Origin: an uncultured Acidobacteriia bacterium
Lineage (GTDB): Bacteria; Acidobacteriota; Terriglobia; Bryobacterales; Bryobacteraceae
NCBI GenBank assembly: GCA_903923395.1
Contig: CAIXXM010000089.1
Span: 1 to 64,000 of the forward strand
Direction of reading: 5' to 3'
DNA: 64,000 nucleotides
The position numbers and the translations under genes were made by a program. This document shows, piece by piece, positions 1 through 9,634 of the stretch. Under the pieces are notes generated by a model, which saw only the letters and a list, made by a program, of their open reading frames with translations, ran no database searches and was not told the origin of the DNA. Position 1 is the stretch's first letter. Each line of letters begins with the position of its first letter.

Positions 1-1296
1 ATACTTCTTCGCCGCATTCAACACCTGATCCGGTTCCACGGCGTTGGCTCTGGTTGTGTACTTTTCCAGATAGTCCTTGGGCAAATTCAAAATCTTCATG
101 CGCTCCAGCTGGTCCGCAAGACCGCTTTGTGGTTCCAGGCGAATCAGAAACAAACCGCTGGCCAGTGCCTTGGCGCCGCTGAGTTCCTCACGTGTCACAC
201 GCTCTTTCGCGATGGTTTCCATCTGCGTGAGAATGCCCTGCACGGCATCGGCAGCAACATCATTGCGCACCTGCGTGACCACGCTCAAGATACCGGCATC
301 CGCAAACGGTGTCTGCTCCGTGTGAACGTCATAAGCGTAGCCCCGCTTCTCGCGGATATCAGTAAACAGCCGCGATGTATTTCCACCGCCCAGGATGATC
401 GAAGCCATGGTCTCGGGAACATAGAGCGGGTCCTGAAAAGTGGCCGCGACCTTGCCGATCTGAATATCTGCCTGCACGCCGCCCGGCTTATCCACCAGCA
501 CCAGTTGCTTCTTCGGAGCAGGCACAGGCGCGGCAGTATATGCCGGAACATCTTTCTTTTCCCAGCCCCCGAATTGCTCCGTGATCAGCCTGGTCAACTC
601 AGCCCGCGCGGGCAGCTTGCCCACCAGGATCAGATAGGCATTGTTCGGAACCAGATAAGTATCGCGAAGTGACACCAGTGCGTTGCGGTCCAGCTTGTCG
701 AGAGCCTCCGCGGTGCTCATGATTCTCGAATAAGGGTGTCCCCCGAAGACGCGCTTGCGGAACTCCTCTGAGGCAAGAACCTCCTGCCGGGAGTGCTGCA
801 CCATCAAGCCCTGCTTCTGGTTGGCCTTGTAGAGGCCCAGTTCAGCTTCCGGGAACGCTGCATTGCGTGCCACGTCAGCCACAAGAGTCAGCAACCGCGG
901 CAGATTCTCCGCGAGCACCGAACCGCTGATCGAGGTGGAATCCGGTGAGGACCCCGTGCCCATGGTGCCGCCGATAGAATCTAACTCCTCTGCCAGTTGA
1001 CGGTAAGTCCGCGTTTTTGTTCCCTGCCCCAGCATGGCCCCTGTGGCAGTGCCAAGGCCGGGAAGATCCGCGGGGTCACGCTTGGTGCCCAGGGAGAAAC
1101 TGAGCTTCACGGTTGCCAGCGGGAAGCGGCCATCTTCCGCAATCACCACAGTGAGTCCATTCGGCAGCTTCATCTCCGTCACAGGAGGCAGCTTGTAGGG
1201 CTTCTGTTCGGGCGAGACGGGAGGCTTCGAAAAGTCGGGAACCTGCGCCAGCAAAGGCAGCGCGGCAAACAGCACGGATGTATATAGGGCCTTCAT
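1..1296 (-). CDS. M16 family peptidase, non-catalytic subunit (3' end outside window)
   Basis: Partial gene: 432 residues are visible and the C terminus lies beyond the window edge. An N-terminal signal peptide (hydrophobic run near residues 3-17, ending LAQ) indicates export to the periplasm. The fold signature of the M16 (pitrilysin/insulinase) family is clear, including 'KLPNGLTVVIAEDGRFP' and the downstream Gly-rich dimer region. The zinc motif HxxEH is absent: the equivalent positions (about 83-87) read TATGA. In bacterial M16B enzymes a zinc-binding subunit pairs with a subunit lacking the motif, so this is probably the partner of the gene ending at 1298. The two are separated by one base, which implies translational coupling. 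Inference: peptide-degrading heterodimer; substrate unknown. Confidence 0.9.
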   Translation of the reverse strand, partial: MKALYTSVLFAALPLLAQVPDFSKPPVSPEQKPYKLPPVTEMKLPNGLTVVIAEDGRFPLATVKLSFSLGTKRDPADLPGLGTATGAMLGQGTKTRTYRQLAEELDSIGGTMGTGSSPDSTSISGSVLAENLPRLLTLVADVARNAAFPEAELGLYKANQKQGLMVQHSRQEVLASEEFRKRVFGGHPYSRIMSTAEALDKLDRNALVSLRDTYLVPNNAYLILVGKLPARAELTRLITEQFGGWEKKDVPAYTAAPVPAPKKQLVLVDKPGGVQADIQIGKVAATFQDPLYVPETMASIILGGGNTSRLFTDIREKRGYAYDVHTEQTPFADAGILSVVTQVRNDVAADAVQGILTQMETIAKERVTREELSGAKALASGLFLIRLEPQSGLADQLERMKILNLPKDYLEKYTTRANAVEPDQVLNAAKKY

Positions 1297-1297
1297 G

Positions 1298-2659
1298 TTA
1301 TTGGTTCCCCTTGGGCGCAGCGGCTGGAGGTGCGGGTTGAATGAAGAGGACGTCACGCCGGGCGGCGGTGAGGTACTTCTTCGCTGCTTCCTGCATCTGC
1401 GCGGAAGTTACTGCGATCAATGCGTTGTAGTCCTGCTCTGCCAGTTCCGGCTTGCCGTCCAGAATCTCGTAGATACCGGCCGCCTGCGCGCGGGCGAACG
1501 TGCGCTGCAGGGTATTCGCTTTATTGAAGCGCAACACAGCCTTCACGCGGTCCAGTTCTTTGGCGTCCACACCTTCAGTCACAATGCGGTCTATCTCGGC
1601 CTGGATTTGATCCACAATCTGTTGCCCTTGAAACGTTGGCTTGTAGATAAACAACCCGGTGTACATGCCCGGCCCTTTGTAACTGGGCAGATCCTGAAAA
1701 GGAAAGCCCACGCCGGTATTCGCCTGCAGCACGGATTGTTTGCCTTTGACGAGATCGAGTTGGAACCGTGAGCTGTTGCCCCCGGAAAGCACCGCATCCA
1801 GCATGTTCAGCGCATACCAGTCGGCTGTGTGGCGCGCCGGTGCGGGCCAGCCGATCACGAGTGCGGGCACGCGCGCTTTGGCGTCCAGATAATTCTCCGT
1901 CTTGCCTGCCGCGCGGGGTTCTTCGGTCATATCAGGACGGGGCGGCTGCGGCTGTGAGGGAACACGGCCGAAGTATTGCTCCACCAGCTTCCTCGCTTCC
2001 GCAGTCTCGAAGTCTCCGGCAATCACGAGCACCGCGTTGTTGGGTGCGTAGTAAGTGCGGAAGAATTTCGAAACGTCCTCCGTTGTGGCTGCATTCAGGT
2101 CTTCAAAAGAGCCGATCATCGAATGGCTGTTTTGGAAGTTGCCGTACATCATCGAGCCCCACTTTTCGATGAGCGCCGTGGTGTAAGGCTGACTGTCGAA
2201 GCGCAGACGCCGCTCCTGTTTCACGGCCTCCTTCTGATTCGTCAGGCTCTCATCCGTGATGGCCAGGCTCTTCATGCGGTCACTTTCAAGCCACAGCGAA
2301 AGAGCCAGCTTGTTGGAAGGCAGCGTCTCGTAATACTCGGTGTAGTCAGGGTGAGTGGCACCGTTCAAGCTGCCGCCATTCTCCTGCACATACTTGGCGT
2401 GCTCGCCTTTTTTCAAACTGCCGGAACCTTCGAACATCATGTGCTCAAAGAGATGAGCAAAGCCCGTGCGGCCCTTCTGTTCGGAGCGCGAACCCACGTC
2501 GTAGATCACATAAGTCGTGATCACCGGGACGGCATTGTCGCGAAGCAGAATCACGCGCAGTCCGTTTGCCAGCTTGTACTTTTCCATCGGAGCCTGCGCG
2601 GCGGCGGGATGCGCTGCGGCCAGACAAAACACCGCAAGCGCGGCGAAGAATATTTTCAT
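1298..2659 (-). CDS. M16 family zinc metallopeptidase, catalytic subunit
   Basis: Complete 453-residue protein with a signal peptide (cleavage near AAAQA, residue 22). The inverted zinc motif HLFEH is at residues 69-73 (H69, E72, H73), so this is the active M16B subunit. N- and C-terminal M16 domains are both present, matching the usual 420-470 residue length. It lies 12 bases downstream of polX and one base upstream of the inactive partner, in a five-gene minus-strand run that also holds DUF1549 and DUF1501 genes. The expected role is cleavage of small or unfolded peptides in the periplasm; no substrate can be read from the sequence. Confidence 0.93.
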   Translation of the reverse strand: MKIFFAALAVFCLAAAHPAAAQAPMEKYKLANGLRVILLRDNAVPVITTYVIYDVGSRSEQKGRTGFAHLFEHMMFEGSGSLKKGEHAKYVQENGGSLNGATHPDYTEYYETLPSNKLALSLWLESDRMKSLAITDESLTNQKEAVKQERRLRFDSQPYTTALIEKWGSMMYGNFQNSHSMIGSFEDLNAATTEDVSKFFRTYYAPNNAVLVIAGDFETAEARKLVEQYFGRVPSQPQPPRPDMTEEPRAAGKTENYLDAKARVPALVIGWPAPARHTADWYALNMLDAVLSGGNSSRFQLDLVKGKQSVLQANTGVGFPFQDLPSYKGPGMYTGLFIYKPTFQGQQIVDQIQAEIDRIVTEGVDAKELDRVKAVLRFNKANTLQRTFARAQAAGIYEILDGKPELAEQDYNALIAVTSAQMQEAAKKYLTAARRDVLFIQPAPPAAAPKGNQ

Positions 2660-2671
2660 GAATAGCAGCCT

Positions 2672-4408
2672 TTACCTGCGCGTAGATCGCAATGCCGAAG
2701 CGAACTCATCCGCACGGCATGTGTTGAGTATATCCGCGGACGACAACCCTCCGCGACGTGCTGTGAGCACTCCATAGCGCATATTGTGCAGATGGTTGGG
2801 ATGATGCGCGTCCGTGGACACAATGAACTTCGCGCCCTTCTTCTTCGCCATGCGGATATGGTTCGCGTTGAGGTCCAAACGCTCCGGGCTGGAATTGATC
2901 TCCAGCCACACACCGCGCGCGATGGCGGCATCGATGATGCGCTCCACATCGAAGGGAAACGGGTCGCGGTGCAACAGCAAACGTCCGGTCGGATGGCCGA
3001 TGGCCGTAAGATGCGGGCACTCCAGAGCGCGCAGATAGCGGTCGGTCTGCTCCGCCGCTTCCAGGTTCATGTGGCTGTGTACACTGCCGATCACGAGATC
3101 GAGTTCCGCCAGCGCCTCCCACTCGATATCCATCGCGCCGTCTTTGAGAATGTCGCACTCCAGCCCCGAAAAGATCCGGATGCCGAGATTGCCCGTTTCA
3201 TTGATCTTGCGCACCGTGCGCGCGAAATCCACCACACGCTTCTCATCGAGCCCGAACGCCATGGCCAGGGCCTTGGAGTGATCTGTAATAGCGATATATT
3301 CATAGCCCAGCGCACGCGCGGCCTCCGCCATCTCTTCGAGCGACGCGCGTCCGTCCGTGGCCGTGGTGTGCATATGCAGATCCCCGCGAATCTGTGACAG
3401 ATCCACCAGCAAGGGCAGCGCGCGGGCTTCAGCAAGTTCAATTTCTCCCTGGTTCTCACGCAGTTCCGGTGGAATCCAGTCGAGCCCCAGGATGTTATAA
3501 ACTTCCTCCTCGGTCTCACCGGCGACACGCGATTCATCGTCAATGCGGAAGACCCCGTATTCACTGAGCTTGTAGCCCATGCGGATGGCCCTCTGCCGCA
3601 ATGCCACGTTGTGTTCCTTGCTGCCGGTGAAGTACTGCATCGCCGCGCCGAAGGACTCTTTGCCCAGAGCCCGCACATCCACCTGCAGACCCTCGCGGCC
3701 GACCTTCACACTCGTCTTGTTCTGCCCGCGGCCAAGCACATCGTGGACCCGCGGAAATACGGCGACCCGCTCCAGCGCGTGCACAGCACCCGGCCCGGTG
3801 ACCAGAAGATCCAGATCCCCAATCGTCTCTTTGCCGCGCCGCAAACTACCAGCGGGAGTAATGGCATCAATCCCGTCCAGACCGGAAAGATAGGCGGTCA
3901 GCTCACGAGCCAGATTATCGGCGGCACTCAGCAGGAAGCGCCCGCTGTGTTCTTTGTACTGCGCAATGCTCTTGAGTACCTTCTCTTCGAGCTTCGCCCC
4001 CATGCGCGGCAGCGTGCGCAGTTTCTGGTCTTTGCAGAGTTGTTCGAGTTCATCGATAGTCTGCACCTGAAAATGCTCGAACAGCATCGCGATACTCTTC
4101 GGGCCGAGTCCCTGGATCTTGAGGAACTCAAGCGCCGCCGGTGGAAAGCGCTGCAGCAGCGAATCACGGACATCGAAGGTGCCATGCAGCAGCAGTTCCT
4201 TCAAGACGCCGGCAAGGCCTTTGCCGATGCCGGGAACATCCGTCACCTTGCGGGCCGGGTCATTGAGGATATCTTCGATGCGCTCGGGATAACCTTCAAT
4301 GGCAGAGGCACCATTGCGGTAACTGCGGATGCGGAAACCGTCTTCCGCGGCGATCTCCATCAGATCGGCGGTTTCATAAAGCAGACGTGCGAAGTCTTTG
4401 TTTTCCAA
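2672..4408 (-). CDS. polX: DNA polymerase X family protein with C-terminal PHP domain
   Basis: 578 residues in the bacterial PolX order. Helix-hairpin-helix segments occupy about residues 1-150. The polymerase palm follows, with GSLRRGKETIGDLDLL (catalytic D198 and D200, third carboxylate likely D244 in VDV). The C-terminal PHP phosphoesterase domain begins at about 343 with GDLHMHTTATDG (D343, H345, H347) and contains the later metal-ligand motifs SVHSH and STDAHH. Family members carry out gap-filling synthesis in base-excision repair and have metal-dependent 3'-5' exonuclease activity. The start ATG lies 9 bases after the DUF1501 stop, so the gene is expected to be co-transcribed with the cytochrome genes upstream, an odd functional mix. 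Confidence 0.95.
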   Translation of the reverse strand: MENKDFARLLYETADLMEIAAEDGFRIRSYRNGASAIEGYPERIEDILNDPARKVTDVPGIGKGLAGVLKELLLHGTFDVRDSLLQRFPPAALEFLKIQGLGPKSIAMLFEHFQVQTIDELEQLCKDQKLRTLPRMGAKLEEKVLKSIAQYKEHSGRFLLSAADNLARELTAYLSGLDGIDAITPAGSLRRGKETIGDLDLLVTGPGAVHALERVAVFPRVHDVLGRGQNKTSVKVGREGLQVDVRALGKESFGAAMQYFTGSKEHNVALRQRAIRMGYKLSEYGVFRIDDESRVAGETEEEVYNILGLDWIPPELRENQGEIELAEARALPLLVDLSQIRGDLHMHTTATDGRASLEEMAEAARALGYEYIAITDHSKALAMAFGLDEKRVVDFARTVRKINETGNLGIRIFSGLECDILKDGAMDIEWEALAELDLVIGSVHSHMNLEAAEQTDRYLRALECPHLTAIGHPTGRLLLHRDPFPFDVERIIDAAIARGVWLEINSSPERLDLNANHIRMAKKKGAKFIVSTDAHHPNHLHNMRYGVLTARRGGLSSADILNTCRADEFASALRSTRR

Positions 4409-4417
4409 ACCACTATT

Positions 4418-5869
4418 TTAGGTCAGGACCTCAGAGACCACTCTCGCGGGGAACTGATCTGTCAAACGCTCGCGCAAACCATTGCGGTCGAAGAAGAGTT
4501 CGCGGTAATGCAAGCCCAGCAGATGCAGAATGGTCGCATGGAAATCATGTACGCTGACCTTGTTCTCCGCTGCCTTGAAACCAATATCGTCCGTGGCGCC
4601 GTGCACATAGCCGCGCTTCACGCCGCCGCCGGCCATCCAGACAGAGAAGCCGTTGGGGCCATGGTCGCGCCCGGGTTTGCCACCGCCCTGTGACATCGGC
4701 AGGCGCCCGAATTCTCCGCCCCAGACAACGAGTGTGGAATCCAGCAGCCCGCGCTGCTTCAGATCCTTCAAGAGTGCCGCAACAGGCTTGTCCGTCTTGC
4801 CGCAGGCATATTTGAGCCCGCTCTCCAGATCGCCATGATTATCGAAGATCTGGTCCTCAATGTAGAGTTGGACGAAACGCACGCCGCGCTCCACCAGACG
4901 CCGGGCCATGAGACAGCGCTTGGCGTAAGATGCCGTGGCTGGATCGTTGAGTCCGTAGGCTTCGCGCGTGGCTTCTGATTCCTTGTTCACATCCAGCGCG
5001 TCGGAAGCCGATAACTGCATGCGCGCGGCGAGTTCATAACTCGAAATACGGGCATCGAGTTCCGGCTGATAGGCGCGCTGTTTACGGTGTGCCTCATCGA
5101 GTTTCGCGAGCAGGGCCCGCTCCGCCTCCACCAGCTTGGCGGGAACTTCCGGGCGCGGATTCAGATTCAACACCGGCGGACCTTCCGTGCGGAAGCGCGT
5201 CCCCTGATACAGCGGGGGCAGCCAGGCTGATTGCCAGTTCGAAATGCCGTTGATGGGCAAGCCTTTGGGATCATCCAGCACCACATAAGCAGGCAGGTTT
5301 TGATTCTCCGTACCCAGACCGTACGTTACCCAGGAACCCAGGCTGGGGCGGCTGGCAATCGTGCGGCCCGTGTGCATCAAAAAGAGCGCTGGTTCATGGT
5401 TGGCATGCTCACCATACATGGAACGGATCAGCGAGATGTCATCCGCGCATTCCGCCAAATGGGGCAGCGCACTGGAGATCTCCATCCCCGACTTCCCACG
5501 CGGCTTGAATTCGAAAACCGAGGGCAGCAGCGTGCCGGATTCCTTGCCGTTGGAGATCGCAAAGGCCAGTTCGCGGCTCGGCGCAGTGCCTGCAAGCCGC
5601 TTCAGCGCAGGCTTGGGATCAAAGAGATCCACCTGGCTGGGACCGCCGTTCATGAAAAGGTGAATCACGGACTTTGCCTTCGCCGGAAACTGTGGCTGCT
5701 TCGGCTTGAGATCGAAGATCTGCGGGCCTTTCGGCGGCTCCTCAGCAGCGAGTTCTGCAGCGAAGAGTCCCGGGGCGAACATCTCCGAGCCCAGAATCGA
5801 CGCGAGGGCCGCGCCATGGATACCGTCAACGACGGATGAAAAGAAATTGCGGCGTGTCGGGTTGCTCAT
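4418..5869 (-). CDS. DUF1501 domain protein (Tat-exported, sulfatase-like fold)
   Basis: 483 residues starting with a twin-arginine leader (TRRNFF then a hydrophobic stretch to about residue 30). The body matches the DUF1501 family: 'KSVIHLFMNGGPSQVDLFDPKP', the central 'YGLNDP..YAKRCLMARRLVERGVRFVQLY' block, and 'GRDHGPNGFSVWMAGGGVKRG' near the C terminus. The family has an alkaline-phosphatase/sulfatase-like fold but no established reaction, and is very frequent in Planctomycetes and Solibacter-like Acidobacteria beside DUF1549/DUF1553 genes. That partner lies 7 bases upstream here. Inference: the pair works together on an extracytoplasmic substrate; the reaction is unknown. Confidence 0.93.
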   Translation of the reverse strand: MSNPTRRNFFSSVVDGIHGAALASILGSEMFAPGLFAAELAAEEPPKGPQIFDLKPKQPQFPAKAKSVIHLFMNGGPSQVDLFDPKPALKRLAGTAPSRELAFAISNGKESGTLLPSVFEFKPRGKSGMEISSALPHLAECADDISLIRSMYGEHANHEPALFLMHTGRTIASRPSLGSWVTYGLGTENQNLPAYVVLDDPKGLPINGISNWQSAWLPPLYQGTRFRTEGPPVLNLNPRPEVPAKLVEAERALLAKLDEAHRKQRAYQPELDARISSYELAARMQLSASDALDVNKESEATREAYGLNDPATASYAKRCLMARRLVERGVRFVQLYIEDQIFDNHGDLESGLKYACGKTDKPVAALLKDLKQRGLLDSTLVVWGGEFGRLPMSQGGGKPGRDHGPNGFSVWMAGGGVKRGYVHGATDDIGFKAAENKVSVHDFHATILHLLGLHYRELFFDRNGLRERLTDQFPARVVSEVLT

Positions 5870-5876
5870 GGGGTCC

Positions 5877-8621
5877 TCAGTCGATGAAAGCGAACTCGGC
5901 GGAGTTCAAAATCGCGTGGCAGTAATTGGCCAGTGCAAGCCAAGCCGCGTTGGTCGTGCGTGGTGCGTCAGAGTTATCGGCCGCCAGGCGCGCTGGCCAT
6001 TGCTTCGCAAATTCGGCAATGGCTTCCTGCCCGGTCTTGACCTCACCGGCGGAAGGATTGCGGCCATAGGCGCGGAGATACACGGCGTTGATCTGTTTGA
6101 CTGGATCGGGTCCGGCCTCGTCAATGATGCGGCCGGCCATGAAGCGGGAAAGATCCCAGGACATGGAGCCATTCATCAAGTGCAGAGCCTGTGTGGCCAC
6201 GTTCGAACGCCGGCGTTCCGTGCAATTGGGCGTCATGGCGGGCTGATCAAAAGCATCCAGCAGCGAAACCGGCGTCTGGCGGCGGTGCAGAACATAGATG
6301 GCTCGCCGGAAACCAGTGCCGGAGGCCTTCACCACCACTTCCTTATCGGGCCGGACATCCACCGGAGCGGGCTCCCCGAACATCTTCGTATCCAGACGGC
6401 CAGTGACGTTCAGCAGCGAATCGTAGAGCGTTTCGCCATCCATGCGGCGCAGGTTCATTCGCGATAACAGAACATTGTCGGGGTCCGCTGCCAGAAGCTC
6501 CGGCGTCACTTGTGACGATTGCCGGTAGGCCTGCGACGTCACAATCATACGGTGCAGTTGTTTCATGCTCCAGCCCTGCTGCACGAATTCCGTAGCGAGC
6601 CAGTCGAGCAGTTCCGGGTGAGAGGGCGGAACGCCGGAACGCCCGAAGTTGGAAACAGAAGCAACAATGCCGCGGCCAAAGTGGCGGGACCAAATCTGAT
6701 TGACGGCAACACGCGCAGTCAACGGGTGGTTCGGCTGGGTCATCCACTGCGCCAGCGCGAGGCGGCGTCCGGAAGCACCTGCAAACGGCGGCTTCGGGTC
6801 ATAGGGCTTCAATGCGGCATTTTGCAATACGGCGGGAACGTTGGGCTGCACGGGCTCCCCAAAGCTCACCGGATCACCACGCTTCAGCAGATAGCTGACA
6901 GACGGGACTTCGTTATCCGTCAGAATGCGGACGTGCGGCGCAGGCTTCAGCTTATTGCGCAGGTTTTGGATGTCTGTATCCAGCTGCTTGGTCTTGGTGG
7001 CCAGTGCCGGATATTTCTTCTGCAGGTCCTTCGTGTTGCCCTTGTCCTCCGGCTTGCGGAAGGTCTCGGCGATGGCATCCAGTTGCGCCTGCAGTTTCTT
7101 GATCTCGGCTTGCAGCGGCGCGTTGTTCTCTTCCACAGCCTTCCGTTCCGATTCGAGGGCCAGCTTGTATTCCCGGTCGCGCGGGGCCTTCCACTCATAG
7201 GGGTTATAGGCCGCTTGGAGGATGGCACTCAACGAGTAGTAATCCCGCTGCGGAATCGGATCGTACTTATGGTTGTGGCAGCGGGCGCAACCCATGGTGA
7301 GGCCCATGGTGGAGGAGGCGAGCACCTCCACTTCATCCGCCACCACATTCATGCGTTCGGCAATGAGGGCGCGTTCGTTGGAGTTTGTCTGGTCCGGCGT
7401 CTCGCGCAGGAAGCCCGTCGCGGCGAGGCGGTCAATGACCTCCGGCGGAGCCGTGCTCTTCAACTGCTTCCAGTCATTCGAGAGCTCATCGCCAGCGATC
7501 TGTTCGGTGATGAACTTGTCGTAGGGCTTGTCTGCATTCAAAGAACGGATGACGTAGTCGCGATAGCGCCAGGCAAAAGGGCGAACGGAATCATCCTGCC
7601 CAAAGCCTTCAGAATCGGCGTAGCCCGCGAGATCCAGCCAGTGCTGGCCCCAGCGCTCGCCATATTTCGGGCTGGCCAGAAGACGGTCCACCAGGCGTTC
7701 GTAAGCACCGGGCGCGGTGTCCTTCTGGAAGGCTTCGATCTCCGCCGGAGTCGGCGTCATTCCGGTCAAATCCAGAGTCACGCGGCGAAGCAGTGCCAAA
7801 CGGCTGGCTTCCTTCGAATACGTCAGGTTCTTTGCTTCCAGCTTCTGGAGCAGAAAGGCATCAATGGGATTTTGCACCAGTGCCGCATTCTTGACTGCCG
7901 GAACCGCCGGACGGACGGGAGGCTGGAAAGACCAGAACTTCCGGTCACTTTCACTCACCATCGGAGCAGGCTTCGCGTCAGGTTCCGGGCCGGGCGCTCC
8001 GGCGGCAATCCACTTCTTGATCAGTTCGGTTTCGGCATCCGTGGGGAGTTCCACCGCGAGATCCTTCGCCATGGCAGCCGGGGGCATCGTGCCATTGGCA
8101 ACGCGGCTGTACATCAGACTTGCTTCCGGTTTGCCGGGGACGAGCGCCGGGCCGGATTTACCGCCCTTCAAGCGCGAGGCCATGGTGCGGAGGTCGAGAC
8201 CGCCCTGCTGCTTCAAACCGCCGTGGCAAACCATGCAGCGAACCTGCAGCACCGCGAGCACCTCACGCTCTTTCGGAACCTCAGGCAGGATGACCGCGGG
8301 CGCCTGGATGCCGGTATCCACCCAATGGCGGATCACGTCAATTTCGGCATCACTCAGCTTGTTCTTGCCAGGCGGCATCTGGCGGGTGACGATCTTGTCG
8401 AGGAGCAGGCTCTTGGCGGAATTCCCGGGTACGATCACGGCACCAGCGGCACCGCCCTTGAGCACAGCGTCGGGTGTGCGCAGGTCCAGCTTGCCCTGGG
8501 GAACTTCCCCGTGGCAGGCGATGCACTTGGTCTTGAATATCGGCTGTACGTCCTTCTCAAAGGACTGCGCCGCAACGATTTGCGCGGTCAGAGGGATCAG
8601 GAAGGCGAGCAGAGTCCGCAT
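5877..8621 (-). CDS. DUF1549/DUF1553 protein with planctomycete-type cytochrome c domains
   Basis: 914 residues from the ATG at 8621, which gives a clean signal peptide ending VAAQS. An upstream in-frame start at 8753 is rejected because it would overlap the divergent gene at 8710. Two PSCyt1 haem-binding motifs are visible, CIACH (33-37) and CMVCH (129-133), each followed by an MPP motif that could supply the axial Met. DUF1549 follows (about 250-450), with a third CxxCH, CARCH at 445-449. A charged coiled-coil of about 80 residues comes next, then DUF1553 to the end. The protein is probably a periplasmic multi-haem electron-transfer component paired with the DUF1501 protein. Its start is preceded by TACAAT 12 bases upstream. 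Confidence 0.93.
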   Translation of the reverse strand: MRTLLAFLIPLTAQIVAAQSFEKDVQPIFKTKCIACHGEVPQGKLDLRTPDAVLKGGAAGAVIVPGNSAKSLLLDKIVTRQMPPGKNKLSDAEIDVIRHWVDTGIQAPAVILPEVPKEREVLAVLQVRCMVCHGGLKQQGGLDLRTMASRLKGGKSGPALVPGKPEASLMYSRVANGTMPPAAMAKDLAVELPTDAETELIKKWIAAGAPGPEPDAKPAPMVSESDRKFWSFQPPVRPAVPAVKNAALVQNPIDAFLLQKLEAKNLTYSKEASRLALLRRVTLDLTGMTPTPAEIEAFQKDTAPGAYERLVDRLLASPKYGERWGQHWLDLAGYADSEGFGQDDSVRPFAWRYRDYVIRSLNADKPYDKFITEQIAGDELSNDWKQLKSTAPPEVIDRLAATGFLRETPDQTNSNERALIAERMNVVADEVEVLASSTMGLTMGCARCHNHKYDPIPQRDYYSLSAILQAAYNPYEWKAPRDREYKLALESERKAVEENNAPLQAEIKKLQAQLDAIAETFRKPEDKGNTKDLQKKYPALATKTKQLDTDIQNLRNKLKPAPHVRILTDNEVPSVSYLLKRGDPVSFGEPVQPNVPAVLQNAALKPYDPKPPFAGASGRRLALAQWMTQPNHPLTARVAVNQIWSRHFGRGIVASVSNFGRSGVPPSHPELLDWLATEFVQQGWSMKQLHRMIVTSQAYRQSSQVTPELLAADPDNVLLSRMNLRRMDGETLYDSLLNVTGRLDTKMFGEPAPVDVRPDKEVVVKASGTGFRRAIYVLHRRQTPVSLLDAFDQPAMTPNCTERRRSNVATQALHLMNGSMSWDLSRFMAGRIIDEAGPDPVKQINAVYLRAYGRNPSAGEVKTGQEAIAEFAKQWPARLAADNSDAPRTTNAAWLALANYCHAILNSAEFAFID

Positions 8622-8709
8622 GGGAATCCAATGATTGTATCGGGTTTTAGCGTTTAAGGGGAAGAACTCTGGAGCGGGACGGAACGCTTGCGCGTAAAAT
8701 GGACGGAAC

Positions 8710-9624
8710 ATGACGAATGACGTTTCCCGGCGCGGATTGCTGCTTGGCGGCACCGGCGCGCTGCTCGCCTCCGCCGCACCCGCTCAGACGGTGAAAACCG
8801 CTCCCCGCTTTGCTGTTTCGAGCTATTCCTACTGGCACTTCACGAAAGAACGCTATCCGATGGAGAAGGTCATCGACCATGCCGCCAGCCTGGGCTTTGA
8901 CGGCGTGGAGATTCTGCACCGCCAGATGACGGATGAATCACCCGCGTTCCTCAATCAACTGAAGCGGCGGGCGCTGCTAAACGGGATTTCGCCGGTGATG
9001 TTTTCCATCCACCAGGACTTCGTTTCGCCCTGGGCCGATGAGCGCGGCCAGGCCATCCGGCAGACCCTTTATGGCATTGAACTGGCCGGGAAACTGGGCT
9101 GCCCCGGCGTGCGGATCAATTCCGGCCGATGGCGGACCATCCGGCTGTTCGATGACCTCATGAAAGTGAAGGGCAATGAACCGCCGATCCCCGGCTACAC
9201 CGATGAGGATGCGCTGCAATGGTGCATTGATTCGATCAAAGCCTGCATCCCGGCAGCCGAGAAGGCGGGCGTGATGATGGTACTGGAAAATCACTGGGGT
9301 GTAACTCTGAAGACGGAGAACGTACTGAAGATCATCGCGGGCGTGAACTCTCCCTGGCTGGGGCTGAATCTGGATATCGGCAACTTCCCGGATGATCCTT
9401 ATCCTGAGTTGGAAAAGCTGGCACCGCATGCCGCGTATGTGCATTTCAAGACGTACTTCGGCGGCGGGGAGTACTACACGCTGAATCTCGATTACAAGCG
9501 GATCGCGGGAATGCTCAGGAAGAACGGCTACAAAGGCTATGTTTCGCTGGAGTTTGAGGGCAAAGAAGCCCCGGAAACTGCCGTCGCGAAGAGCCTCGAT
9601 CTGATGCGCAACGCCTTCGCCTAA
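8710..9624 (+). CDS. Sugar phosphate isomerase/epimerase-type TIM-barrel protein (Tat-exported)
   Basis: 304 residues with a twin-arginine leader (SRRGLLLGGTGALL) and a predicted cleavage after APAQT. The rest is an AP endonuclease 2 / xylose-isomerase-like TIM barrel: 'VIDHAASLGFDGVEIL', 'ENHWGV' and 'LGLNLDIGNFPDDP' carry the Glu, His and Asp residues expected for a divalent-metal site, with a final Glu in 'SLEFEGKE'. Such exported isomerases are common in Acidobacteria and Planctomycetes near sulfatases and carbohydrate oxidoreductases; individual substrates are mostly unknown. The gene is divergent from the DUF1549 gene (88 bases apart). TAAAAT lies at 8695-8700, nine bases before the ATG. 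It ends at a strong palindrome. Confidence 0.88.
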   Translation: MTNDVSRRGLLLGGTGALLASAAPAQTVKTAPRFAVSSYSYWHFTKERYPMEKVIDHAASLGFDGVEILHRQMTDESPAFLNQLKRRALLNGISPVMFSIHQDFVSPWADERGQAIRQTLYGIELAGKLGCPGVRINSGRWRTIRLFDDLMKVKGNEPPIPGYTDEDALQWCIDSIKACIPAAEKAGVMMVLENHWGVTLKTENVLKIIAGVNSPWLGLNLDIGNFPDDPYPELEKLAPHAAYVHFKTYFGGGEYYTLNLDYKRIAGMLRKNGYKGYVSLEFEGKEAPETAVAKSLDLMRNAFA

Positions 9625-9634
9625 CCAATAAACC

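Noticed and set aside
6519-8657. 712-codon open frame on the plus strand
   Set aside because: Antisense to the DUF1549/DUF1553 gene, which has haem motifs and family blocks; the translation of the plus frame is rich in His/Arg/Gln without any motif.
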